Source: Fibrobacteria bacterium (lineage in GTDB: Bacteria > Fibrobacterota > Fibrobacteria > UBA11236). From it: a DNA stretch of 64,000 nucleotides. The notes beneath the pieces are model-generated. The model was not told the DNA's origin. It did no database searches and saw only the letters and a program-made list of their open reading frames with translations. Positions 35,037 through 43,149 of the stretch are shown here, piece by piece (position 1 is the stretch's first letter; every line of letters starts with the position of its first letter). The stretch lies in contig JANYDA010000007.1 in the NCBI GenBank assembly GCA_025360005.1, positions 62,001 through 126,000 on the forward strand, read 5' to 3'. Position numbers and translations under genes: made by a program.

Positions 35037-35233
35037 AAGATATTACTTTTCCCCGCAATGGGTGTCAGGACAATCCGGCAGGAACGATCGGCTGGGCGAT
35101 GCTGCGAGGTGAAAAGCGTTCCCGGCTTCCAAAAAAAGCGCGCTCCGCGCCAATCGGCGGGACGACGGGGTGCCGGGGTGCCGGGGTTTTGCGGAACGGC
35201 ATAAGGTTCCCAAATGGCACTCCACCGCGGCGC

Positions 35234-36079
35234 TCAGGCTAACTTGACCGTATCTCCCCGCTTCAAGCCGAACTTGCGGGCGGCATTGCCGCCATTGACG
35301 GAAAGCTCCAGAAAACCGGAGGATCCGGGCACGGACAAGGGTTTGCCCAGCGCGGCCTGCGCATAGAAACCCGCCAGGGGAAAAGCCTTGCCGCGCACCT
35401 TCAGGATTAGGCCCTTGGCGGCGCTTTTGCCGGGAACGCCTTCCAGATCGCGCGGCGTCAAGTTGGTGATGGCATTGCCGAAACGATCCACGTGCACGAT
35501 TTCTCCGGACACCGTCCCCCGTAACTTGTAGGGTACCGGGAAGGCGAGCTCCTGGAAATCCTCCTTGCGCTTGCCGAAGGATCCCATGGTCTTGCCCAGG
35601 CTCAGATGGGCCGCGGCCGGCGCGAATACATCCCGGCCGTGGAAAGTGGATCCCGCGTCCGGCAGGCGGTAGGCGGGATTCTCGATCACGCGGATGCGGC
35701 CCACGGCGTCCGGAGAGGCCGGCTTAAGGGCGGACGCATGGTGGCGCGCCCCGCCCGTGCCGGGAGGCCCTCCGGCCAGGGCATAAGAGAGCAAGCCATT
35801 GTCGGGCCCGATGAAATGGCGGCCATGGGCTTCCGCCAGCAGGGCTTCGCGCGGACCTCCCACCCCCGGATCCACCACGGCCACGAAAATGGTGCCGCGC
35901 GGGAAGTACGGATAGGATGCGAGCAATCCGAAGGCGCCGGAGCGGATGTCCCCGGGCGGGATGTCATGGCAGAGATCGATGACATGGGCCTTGGGGTTGA
36001 TGGAGGCGATGACGCCTTTCATGGTTCCCACGAACCAGTCTTCCGTTCCGAAATCGGTGAGCAGGGCTATGCAGGACAT
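35234..36079 (-). CDS. SAM hydrolase / DUF62 (SAM hydroxide adenosyltransferase) family enzyme
   Basis: 281 aa from the ATG at 36079; the open frame continues upstream into the lipoprotein gene but is not coding there. DUF62 enzymes split S-adenosylmethionine into adenosine and methionine using water; relatives are chlorinases and fluorinases. Hallmarks are IALLTDFGTEDWFVGTMKGVI at the N-terminus, VVDPGVGGPR, FIGPDNGLL and FHGRDVFAPAAAHLS. The C-terminal barrel holds HVDRFGNAITNL and FLELSVNGGNAA. The Asp-Arg-His-type features of the hydrolase branch are present. It starts 40 nt after the DUF2341 lipoprotein. Confidence 0.92.
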   Translation of the reverse strand: MSCIALLTDFGTEDWFVGTMKGVIASINPKAHVIDLCHDIPPGDIRSGAFGLLASYPYFPRGTIFVAVVDPGVGGPREALLAEAHGRHFIGPDNGLLSYALAGGPPGTGGARHHASALKPASPDAVGRIRVIENPAYRLPDAGSTFHGRDVFAPAAAHLSLGKTMGSFGKRKEDFQELAFPVPYKLRGTVSGEIVHVDRFGNAITNLTPRDLEGVPGKSAAKGLILKVRGKAFPLAGFYAQAALGKPLSVPGSSGFLELSVNGGNAARKFGLKRGDTVKLA

Positions 36080-36119
36080 GGTGCAAAGATAGTATCGCCC
36101 GCGCTTCCGCGTCCGCAGG

Positions 36120-37823
36120 CTAAGGCGCGATGCGCACCAGGGTGGATCCGGGCTTCTGGGTTTCGTAGTCCAAGCGGATCCGGAACGCATTCCAAGGGGA
36201 CAGGGAGACGCGCGGCTCGTCCAGCGTACCCCGGAACCAAAGGTCGGCGGGCGAATAATCCAAGGCCATGTAGTCGTAGCCGAAGCGCCAGAACCCGGCA
36301 TAATTCGATCCGCGGGTGGTGCCGGGATCGGAAGCCAGCTCGCGGCCGTCCACGAACAGGAATTGCCCCTGCGGCGACAAGCGGGCGGTGACCTGGTGCC
36401 AGGCCCCGTCCGTATAGGCGGCGGCGCTGGAAAGGATTTTGCGCGTGCCCGGGACGGATTGCCCGCCGCTAGGGACGAAAACCCCGAAGTGCAGGATGCC
36501 GGCATTGTCCAACCAGATATGCCGATCATTGTGGACGCTGGGGCCGGTACGCTGCGAGCCGAATCCCGCCAACTTGCCCGAGGCGCCCGCCTGCGCGCGG
36601 AACCAAAGCGAAAGCGAGAAAACGTTGGGGTTGAAGTAGGCGCGCGTGGCGGAGACCGCCTGATCCTTGCCGTTCAATTCCAGCCCCTGGTCGCTGATGC
36701 CGTCGGCGAATCCCGCATGGTCCAGCCCCGTGCCGATGGCGGGATTACCCTCGCCGGAAGCGTCCGGGAAGCGCGTCTCCCCGGTGGCGGCCGTTTCCCT
36801 TTGCAGGTGCCACGCGCCGGCATAGCCGTCGGCGGTGTCGAATACGGAAGCGGAGGCGGATTGGCCCGGAGCCCCGGGCTTGTTCCAATACATCTTCAGG
36901 AATTGGGCCGAGTCGCCGGGACGCAGGGTATCGGCGCGCACCCATACGGAGGCCTTGCCCGCCAAGGGATCCCAGCTTTCCACCTCGTACGCCAGGCCCT
37001 TGCCCGCGGCGTTGGCGAAGCGCAGGTCCAGGCCGGTGGATTGGGTGAAATCGAAATTGGATCGATCGAGGCGCAGCAGCAGGGGGTAGCCGATAGCCAA
37101 TCCCGTATCTTGTATGTTACGCGTATCGACCAGGATACGGGCCGAGTCCCCCCAGGCCTCATGCTTTTCGGATCCGGGGGCATGCGCCATTTCCAGATCG
37201 CCGAGGTAGGCGGGCGCATCCGGCACTACCGTCACGCCTATGACCTCCTTTTCCGCCACTGTGGGCGAAGCGGCGATCATCTTGAGGCTGAACTGGCCGG
37301 CCGGCACCTGCGGGATCAGGAAGACCCCGGAAGAGTCGGTGCGCACGCCTTTTTCCAGGCCGTACACCATAACGTAGGCGCCGCCCGTTGTCCCGGCAGG
37401 CAAAACGATCCGGCCCTGCACGTTGGAAGTGGCGCCCATGGCGGTGGTGCCCAGGTCCAGGTTGTCGCTGCTTCCGTTGACGCTGGCGCGCCGAATGGCC
37501 CCGGTCCGGCCCGCAGCGGCTTCCAGGGCATAATCGCCCAGGTAGACAGAATCGAATCGAAAGGCGCCGCGCGCGTCCGTACGGGTATCGTCCAGCAGGC
37601 GCAGCGATCCCTTGGCCAAAAGTCGCGAAGTGTCCTGTAGATAATCGGCCGGGCGCAGGCGCACCAGCACGTCCGCCGCGGGAGAGCCGTCCGCATTGGC
37701 AATGCGGCCGGCCACGGTGGCTTCCGTTTCGGAGGCGCCGCCCGCCAACCGCTCCGGGCCCTGGCAAGCGGCCGCCAGCAAGGCCGCCGCAAGCAGGAAT
37801 CGGGACGCTAAGCGATCAGCCAT
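36120..37823 (-). CDS. DUF2341 / LamG-like surface lipoprotein (copy 2)
   Basis: 567 aa. The signal ends in a good lipobox (ALLAAAC). Two carboxypeptidase-regulatory-like modules (about 30-115 and 120-200) precede DUF2341 (about 225-335: YPLLLRLDRSNFDFTQS, GYAGAWHL). A LamG-type domain follows (about 365-560: LSLWFRAQ, WHQVTARLSPQGQFLFVDG). The domain order and many segments match the lipoprotein at 4761-6500. Its start overlaps the stop of the TIGR02147 gene by 8 nt, so the two proteins are made together. A role in binding a surface polymer or a partner protein is inferred from the folds only. Confidence 0.87.
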   Translation of the reverse strand: MADRLASRFLLAAALLAAACQGPERLAGGASETEATVAGRIANADGSPAADVLVRLRPADYLQDTSRLLAKGSLRLLDDTRTDARGAFRFDSVYLGDYALEAAAGRTGAIRRASVNGSSDNLDLGTTAMGATSNVQGRIVLPAGTTGGAYVMVYGLEKGVRTDSSGVFLIPQVPAGQFSLKMIAASPTVAEKEVIGVTVVPDAPAYLGDLEMAHAPGSEKHEAWGDSARILVDTRNIQDTGLAIGYPLLLRLDRSNFDFTQSTGLDLRFANAAGKGLAYEVESWDPLAGKASVWVRADTLRPGDSAQFLKMYWNKPGAPGQSASASVFDTADGYAGAWHLQRETAATGETRFPDASGEGNPAIGTGLDHAGFADGISDQGLELNGKDQAVSATRAYFNPNVFSLSLWFRAQAGASGKLAGFGSQRTGPSVHNDRHIWLDNAGILHFGVFVPSGGQSVPGTRKILSSAAAYTDGAWHQVTARLSPQGQFLFVDGRELASDPGTTRGSNYAGFWRFGYDYMALDYSPADLWFRGTLDEPRVSLSPWNAFRIRLDYETQKPGSTLVRIAP

Positions 37824-38700
37824 GCTTGGCCCCGGATTTGGAAAGCGGGAACAATTGCAGGTTGAGCTGGTAGACGGAATCGGCGCCCTTTTCCTTTTCG
37901 ATGTCCTTCATGAGCTCGCGCCGGAAGGAGCGGATCCGCTCTTCGTAATGCTTGTACCGCGACCGGGGTATGCTGAAGGTTACTGTGGACAGGTTGCGCA
38001 CGTCCGCGCGGAAGCGATCGATGGCGCCTTTGGCGAGGTCCAGACCCTCCAGCACGAAATTGTTAGCTTGCAAAGCCGCATTGCCGTAGCCGGTGGTGAT
38101 GAGCGTATGCTTCACCTTGTATTTCCCCGCCGGCGTCCTCTCCACGAATCCCAGCTTCTCCAACAGTTCCACTCCCATCCTGGCTTCTTGGGGCTTGATG
38201 GGCGGCTCCAGCAGCTTGCCCAGCTTCTCCGCATCGCCATCGTAGTCCTGGCAAACCAACAGCTCCCGCAAGGCCGAATAATACCATTTGCTGTAGAACT
38301 CGTACTGATGCAACTCCACCGGCTTGACCTCGGTCTTGCGCAGGGCCATCAGCTTCTCGTAATAATGCTTGCGCTCAAGATGGGAAGGCGCCTGATTGAA
38401 CAGCACCAAGTTCTCGAAATAGGCGGATTGCTTTTTATCCAGCTTGAGGATGGCTGACAGCTTGAAGATCATGGACAGGGAGATGTCGCGCTTGCCCTTG
38501 ATGATCTTGGAAAACAGCCCAGGATCGAAGCGGCCTTCCCGGCCGATGAAGCGGTGCGAGAATTTCTTATCGACTGCTTTGCGGCCGCGGTAATACGCGT
38601 CCAGGTATTGGCGGTAATCCAGGAAGGCGAAGATGTCGGCGCCGGCCGTGTTTGCCGGGTTGGTTTTGTGGAAGGGATCCGCGGGTTCGGGCTTGCTCAT
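37816..38700 (-). CDS. TIGR02147/DUF4423 family protein, putative regulator (copy 2)
   Basis: 294 aa. It has the same architecture as copy 1 at 3932-4771: FLDYRQYLDAYY opening, an HTH-like region (HRFIGREGRFDPGLFSKIIKGK, ISLSMIFKLSAIL), a YFENLVLFNQA segment, the KWYYSALRELL motif and a C-terminal LNLQLFPLS. Its N-terminus is about 20 residues longer. No signal or membrane segment is present. It overlaps the DUF2341 lipoprotein start by 8 nt. A hairpin repeat at 38786-38808 lies upstream. Function is inferred to be regulatory from the HTH-like part. Confidence 0.85.
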   Translation of the reverse strand: MSKPEPADPFHKTNPANTAGADIFAFLDYRQYLDAYYRGRKAVDKKFSHRFIGREGRFDPGLFSKIIKGKRDISLSMIFKLSAILKLDKKQSAYFENLVLFNQAPSHLERKHYYEKLMALRKTEVKPVELHQYEFYSKWYYSALRELLVCQDYDGDAEKLGKLLEPPIKPQEARMGVELLEKLGFVERTPAGKYKVKHTLITTGYGNAALQANNFVLEGLDLAKGAIDRFRADVRNLSTVTFSIPRSRYKHYEERIRSFRRELMKDIEKEKGADSVYQLNLQLFPLSKSGAKHG

Positions 38701-38785
38701 TTCGGTTCCGGCGGCCTCTTCCGGTCAGGGGAGGCGGACTAAGGGTAAATGTAGGACAGGATGATCGCAACCGCCGCCGCAATCC

Positions 38786-38808
38786 TTCCGTAGACGTTTT
38801 GGCTACGG
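38786..38808. repeat. Dispersed 23-bp hairpin repeat, copy A
   Basis: Arms CCGTAG and CTACGG flank the loop ACGTTTTGG, preceded by TT. It matches copy B at 43035-43057 at 22 of 23 positions. Both lie in gaps between same-strand genes, which suggests a REP-like intergenic repeat. Confidence 0.6.
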
Positions 38809-39265
38809 TAGGCGGGCCCGCGCACGGTTCCGCCCCAGTCCGCTCCCGGCATCGCCATCGTCCAGTTGGCGCAGGAAGGCGGCCAATTGCCTTTTTTCCT
38901 CCCCGCTCAATTGCGAGGTCCTGCCATGCCTATCCTGCGGGTTGGCCTGGCCGAGTACCGCTTCCAAGGTGGGCGCGGAGCCGTCGTGCAAATAGGGGCC
39001 GGATTCCCACAGGCCCTTCAGGGTAGGCGTGTCCAAGCCCGGCAGGGTGTCCCCAGGCGGTGGCCGGAAGAGGCTTTAAGCGTTCCCACGTCGTGCAACA
39101 GGAAGCCCTGCGCCGTGAGGACATCCCCGTCCTTTAGATTGCCGGCGGAGGCTGCGCCGCTATTGCCGCCATCGCCGGTTTCCCCGGACAAAGCGGCGGC
39201 GGGCAAATGCGAATCCGTATAGGCGGGAGCGATATGGTTCCGGTTTTCCGTAGTCTGGAATTTAG
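38803..39265 (-). pseudogene. Remnant of a diheme cytochrome c peroxidase-type protein
   Basis: Reading leftward from about 39265, one frame gives KFQTTENRNHIAPAYTDS and later VLTAQGFLLHDVGTLKASSGHR. Coding then moves to another frame after a GGGG run near 39060 and continues as LPGLDTPTLKGLWESGPYLH, DGSAPTLEAVL and HGRTSQLSGEEKRQLAAFL. That ending is typical of the C-terminal heme domain of MauG/CcpA-type cytochromes. There is an in-frame TGA just upstream of the first segment, with no start codon. The N-terminal region and CxxCH heme sites are missing. So it is both 5'-truncated and frameshifted. A sequencing error could explain the frameshift but not the truncation. Confidence 0.7.
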
Positions 39266-39361
39266 TTAGTCAACTAACAATAACTGAAGGCAAAAAAAAC
39301 GTCAACTCGCCCTGGGTCGGTGAACTTCGCCAAGCTCCAGGGGCGGGACCCAATGGCATCA

Positions 39362-40963
39362 TCAGCGCGCCGCTTCCGCGCCGTCCAGGCGATACGCCGG
39401 CACCGGGCTCAAGCCCGTCGCGGGTTCCCCGACCACGAAAGGTCCATGCGACCCGTACAGGAACCTTCCCCCCTTGCCTGCCCGGGTCGTCGGAGCCACC
39501 CTACCAGCGGACGTGGATATCAGGGCCACAGCGCCCGCCAAGTTGCCGTCCCGTTTGTGCCAGATTGCAAAGGGACTCGTGAGAGGACCGGACTGGATTT
39601 GGATGGGGGCGATCAGCCGGTATCCCGAAACATCGGAATCAAGGAGAATTCCGGGACGCGAGTCCTGGCCGGCGACGCTGAATTTCACTCGGGTCAGGGT
39701 CAGATTCCGGACATGCCGGGCATACAGGCCATAGGCGGGCATGTTCGTCTTGAACATGTCGGCTTGGGGATATGCGCTCTCGTATTCGGGTGGAACCGAA
39801 TTCGCAGCGCCCGCCCCGGTAACTCCGCCCTTGTACTGGATATCGATGTCTTCCAAGGTCACTCCGTCGATCATATGGCCGGGCACCCCGCTGAAAAAGG
39901 ACCCGACAGAGTTGGTGGTGCCGGTAGCCCGGATGTTCCGGAAGACGATGTTGCTCATGCTTCCTGTCTGGAGTCCCGTCATGCCGCGCAGGCGCGAGCC
40001 CAGGCGCAGGCTGAGTGGCGTGGCCGAGGCCTTGATGACGATGTTCTCGAAGGTCACATTGTCGACCACGGCCCCATCCACGGTAAAAAGGCACAAGGCG
40101 CCCGAGGAAGTCCGGTTCACGACGCAATTGCGGATGGTGACGTTCTTCATCCCGCCGTAGGTCTCCGTGCCCAGCTTGAAGGCTGACCAGCGGGTGTCCT
40201 CGACCACGCAATCGGATATGAGGATGTCCTCGTTGGCATCTCCGACGGCCATGGATTTGAAGCAGATGGCGTCGTCGCCGGAAGTGAAATGGGAGCGGGT
40301 CATGACCATGTGCTTGCAATCATCGATGTCGATGCCGTCCTGGTTCACCTGCCCGTTCTGGCTATTGACGATGAGGCTGTCGATGGCGATATGCCGGCAA
40401 CCGGACAGGAAGGTGGTCCAATAGGCGGAATTGATGAAAGAGACATCGCGGATGGCAAGGGTGTCGCAGTCCATGAAACGCGCCAACCGCGGCCGCTGGC
40501 CATCGTTGCCGGGCCAATGGAAGCTCGTTGAGGTATTTCCGTCCACGGTGCCTCCTCCGGTCACGGAGATGTTCTTCGCCCCTTCCGCGAACAGGAAGCT
40601 GTAGGGCTCGGAGCAACGGTAACATTTACGTTTCCCCGTGATGGCGGGATAGTCGGCCTTGTTCCGGCTTCCCAGCAGCACGGCGCCCTTTTCAATCCGC
40701 AATTCGATCCCGTCCTTAAGCGTCACGGTGCCGGACAGGAAGGTCCCGGAGGCCAGTTTGACCGTGCCTCCCCCGGATTGGGAACAATCGTCGATGGCCT
40801 TCTGGATGGCGGCGGTATTCATGGTCCTGCCGTCGCCTTTGGCTCCGTAGGCAGTAACGTCACAGACCTTGCCGGCCGACTGCGAAAAGACCACGGCAGG
40901 GCCCGCACCCGAAAGGAGAGCGCAGTGGATCAAGATCATGGCAAACCGCTGGCGGGAACCCAT
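39362..40963 (-). CDS. Secreted GH28-like polygalacturonase / pectin-active hydrolase
   Basis: 533 aa from the ATG at 40963, which opens a good signal peptide (cleavage near VFSQS). An in-frame TTG at 41005 overlaps the previous stop and could allow coupling. The right-handed beta-helix opens with CDVTAYGAKGDG and AAIQKAIDDCSQSGGGTV. GH28 catalytic motifs follow: NQDGIDIDDC (NxD), SGDDAICFKS (DD) and FKLGTETYGG, where GTE replaces the common GHG, as in some exo-acting branches. The C-terminal ~80 residues are outside the catalytic fold. It probably cleaves galacturonan or a related plant or microbial polysaccharide; exact specificity is not readable. Confidence 0.82.
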   Translation of the reverse strand: MGSRQRFAMILIHCALLSGAGPAVVFSQSAGKVCDVTAYGAKGDGRTMNTAAIQKAIDDCSQSGGGTVKLASGTFLSGTVTLKDGIELRIEKGAVLLGSRNKADYPAITGKRKCYRCSEPYSFLFAEGAKNISVTGGGTVDGNTSTSFHWPGNDGQRPRLARFMDCDTLAIRDVSFINSAYWTTFLSGCRHIAIDSLIVNSQNGQVNQDGIDIDDCKHMVMTRSHFTSGDDAICFKSMAVGDANEDILISDCVVEDTRWSAFKLGTETYGGMKNVTIRNCVVNRTSSGALCLFTVDGAVVDNVTFENIVIKASATPLSLRLGSRLRGMTGLQTGSMSNIVFRNIRATGTTNSVGSFFSGVPGHMIDGVTLEDIDIQYKGGVTGAGAANSVPPEYESAYPQADMFKTNMPAYGLYARHVRNLTLTRVKFSVAGQDSRPGILLDSDVSGYRLIAPIQIQSGPLTSPFAIWHKRDGNLAGAVALISTSAGRVAPTTRAGKGGRFLYGSHGPFVVGEPATGLSPVPAYRLDGAEAAR

Positions 40964-41001
40964 CGCCAGGCGGCCCCGAAGTGGACAAGGAATATTGGGA
41001 T

Positions 41002-41352
41002 TCAATTCAACCCCCCGCTTAAGATTAATATGGGATTGCGGGGATTGCTGATGTCCCAGAACGACAACCCGCCCCCGCGCACGCCGCTATCCCTGGCGTA
41101 GATGACGAAGAGGTAGCCATCGTACATGGTCACGTTCCCGTGCCCGCAATCCTTGCTTGCGATGGTGCTGATGGGTTTGAATAAATCCCCGCTATGGAAA
41201 GCCATGCGGGGCATTCCCGGACCGGTGGCTGCGGAAGCGGTCACGGTGGTTGCCAGGATAGAAAAGGCGACAACCGAGGTAACGGCGGCCGCGGCCGCAG
41301 AGACCGCCGCGGCCGGACTGGATGCGCTTGCGCGTAGGCTTGGTGATCTCAT
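41002..41352 (-). CDS. Short exported protein, probably truncated beta-propeller-type
   Basis: 116 aa. A long Ala/Ser-rich signal ends near TASA. The mature part (CGHGNVTMYDGYLFVIYARD and GGGLSFWDISNPRNPILIL) resembles the first blade of LVIVD/YVTN-type propeller proteins, which are normally several hundred residues. It stops shortly after a run of G residues near 41015. It is coupled at both ends: ATGA with the GSDH gene upstream and TTGA with the earliest GH28 start. It may be a decayed gene or a genuine short secreted protein. The family assignment is tentative. Confidence 0.45.
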   Translation of the reverse strand: MRSPSLRASASSPAAAVSAAAAAVTSVVAFSILATTVTASAATGPGMPRMAFHSGDLFKPISTIASKDCGHGNVTMYDGYLFVIYARDSGVRGGGLSFWDISNPRNPILILSGGLN

Positions 41353-42941
41353 GGCAGCTCCGTTGGGGAAGAAGAGGACGCGGTAAAACCACCCGCGGAA
41401 AGGATCATGCGATGGGTCCAGGCATGGCCTTGGCCCTGGATGCGCACCAGCACCAACCCTTGCGCCGATGCGGGCGGCCGGTATTCGAAGCGGTTCCGCA
41501 GGCTTCCCGCGGACAGCAGCTTTCCGTCCATGGAGGTTACCGTAACACCGTAGTTACCCTGGCCTCCCGTGATTTCCAATCCGCCCGCCAAGGCGCGCAG
41601 GGAGAACGGTTCTTGGCGCAGGATCTGGGCCGTCGTTTCCGTGGTGGAGCAAGCGGCCTTGGTAGCCGGGTTGGCCAATTTCTGGATGCGGGTATCCTTA
41701 CCCAAGAGCAGGATGTACAGTTCGTTCTTCGCGTCCGTGCCGAAGGATGTCACCCCGTTCTTGTGATGGTCGCCGGGAAAGGGCAGGGTCAGCAGATCTT
41801 CCACGCCTTTGCTTTCCGCGCCCTTGTCAGCCTGGGGCGCGAAGCTGAGGGCGGAAACCTTGTTGCTGACGAAATCGGCGAAGATATATTTTCCGCCCAA
41901 GGCGGCCTGATTGGCGCAGCCGCGGTAGACGTACCCGCCGATGATGGCGGCGGGGCCGCCGTTGTGGAGGTATTCATAAATGGGGTTGGTCCAGATGCCG
42001 GGGGCATCCGCCGGGGCTGGGTTCTTGGCGGTACCTTCTTCGCGGATCCATTGGAAGTTGGCGGCCTTGCGGACCACGTTGACCTCTTCCTTGAAATCGC
42101 CGCCCACCTCGCCGATGAACATCAGGTCGCTTTGCGCATCGTAGGTCATGCGATGTGGGCTGCGCAGCCCCAGGGACCAGAATTCCTCCAGCGCCTGCTG
42201 CCCCGTGAAAGGGTTGTCGTTGGGGATGAAGTAGTTGGCGGTCCTGCCGTCCACGGGCTGGCGCCGGATGGCATGGCTGACGTTGCCGCCACGCATGTCC
42301 ACATCCAGGCGCAGCACTCCCGAGAACAGGCTCTTGTCCAGCCTTTGCGTGTTCCCGCAATTGCAGCCTTCATCGCCGTTGGTCAGGTAGAGGAAGCCGT
42401 CCTTGGGATTGAACAGCAGTCCGCCGCCGTTATGCCAGGTATCCTTGTCCTTCTGATCGATGAGCACCAGTTCGGATTTGGGATCGAAGACCAAGGCCCC
42501 GTCCGGCAAGGTGAACCGGGACAGGCGATCGTAAGTGGGCGAGGTGTCCGGGATTTTCACCGTGGGGGAAGTGGGCAATACGGGATTGGCCGCGTAGTTG
42601 TAATACACGTAGAGGTAGCCGCGGTTGGGCGAGCCGGGCTTGCCGAAATCCGGATGGAAGGCCATGCCCAAAAGGCCGCAATCCTCCAGGCCGAAGCCGC
42701 CTTGGGTCTGCGCGGAAATATCCAGCAGCAAGCTTTTCTGCGCGGCCGCAGGCGAGTTTTCAAAGGCGTAGATGCGGCCTTCCTGCTCAGCCACATACAA
42801 GCGGCCGTCGCGGGGCGCCTCCACCAGCGCGGTGGGATTGGTGAAAGCCAGGTTGGGGAAGGCCGCTTCCGCTTTCCATTGGGCCCGGGCCGACGCCCAT
42901 GGCCAAACGCATAGCGCCGCCAAAACCATTTTCACACCCAT
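41349..42941 (-). CDS. Secreted glucose/sorbosone dehydrogenase (GSDH, PQQ-type propeller)
   Basis: 530 aa from the ATG at 42941, which has SD GGGAG 5 nt upstream. A Sec signal ends near SARAQ. The six-bladed GSDH fold is indicated by PTALVEAPRDGRLYVAEQEGRIY, GLLGMAFHPDFG, HNGGGLLFNPKDGFLYLTNGD, NPFTG with LEEFWSLGLRSPHRMTYD, and FIGEVGGD. Family members oxidise sugars such as glucose using PQQ. The last ~80 residues (YGVTVTSMDGKLLSAGSL, GLVLVRIQG) resemble a type IX-type sorting tail, like that of the CHRD protein. First gene of the GSDH-fragment-GH28 operon. Confidence 0.85.
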   Translation of the reverse strand: MGVKMVLAALCVWPWASARAQWKAEAAFPNLAFTNPTALVEAPRDGRLYVAEQEGRIYAFENSPAAAQKSLLLDISAQTQGGFGLEDCGLLGMAFHPDFGKPGSPNRGYLYVYYNYAANPVLPTSPTVKIPDTSPTYDRLSRFTLPDGALVFDPKSELVLIDQKDKDTWHNGGGLLFNPKDGFLYLTNGDEGCNCGNTQRLDKSLFSGVLRLDVDMRGGNVSHAIRRQPVDGRTANYFIPNDNPFTGQQALEEFWSLGLRSPHRMTYDAQSDLMFIGEVGGDFKEEVNVVRKAANFQWIREEGTAKNPAPADAPGIWTNPIYEYLHNGGPAAIIGGYVYRGCANQAALGGKYIFADFVSNKVSALSFAPQADKGAESKGVEDLLTLPFPGDHHKNGVTSFGTDAKNELYILLLGKDTRIQKLANPATKAACSTTETTAQILRQEPFSLRALAGGLEITGGQGNYGVTVTSMDGKLLSAGSLRNRFEYRPPASAQGLVLVRIQGQGHAWTHRMILSAGGFTASSSSPTELP

Positions 42942-43034
42942 GATGTCTCCCAAGGTATCCAAGGGCTGCCAAAGGCTCCCGTGGGCCAAACGATAAGCGC
43001 GGGCGGATAACGGGGGATGAGGAAGGGGCTACAT

Positions 43035-43057
43035 TCCGTAGACGATTTGGCTACGGG
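43035..43057. repeat. Dispersed 23-bp hairpin repeat, copy B
   Basis: Same element as at 38786-38808 with one substitution (loop ACGATTTGG). It lies between the caspase-barrel stop (43150) and the GSDH start (42941). It may be a REP-like sequence or a weak processing hairpin. Confidence 0.6.
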
Positions 43058-43149
43058 GCGCGACGGGATTCCGGATGGGAATGGCCATGATGCGCCATGG
43101 GCCGGCTCCGCCCGGGTTATCATCGCGTACAGTAATATATGAGTTACGC

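Noticed and set aside
39018-39206. Separate small gene on the minus strand (TTG start)
   Set aside because: Its sequence continues, after a one-base shift, into the frame at 38803-39036, so both are pieces of one broken cytochrome gene.
41349-41352. Frameshift joining GSDH with the short downstream protein
   Set aside because: The junction is an exact ATGA overlap with a complete GSDH C-terminal module before the stop and a full signal peptide after it, so two genes are the better reading.
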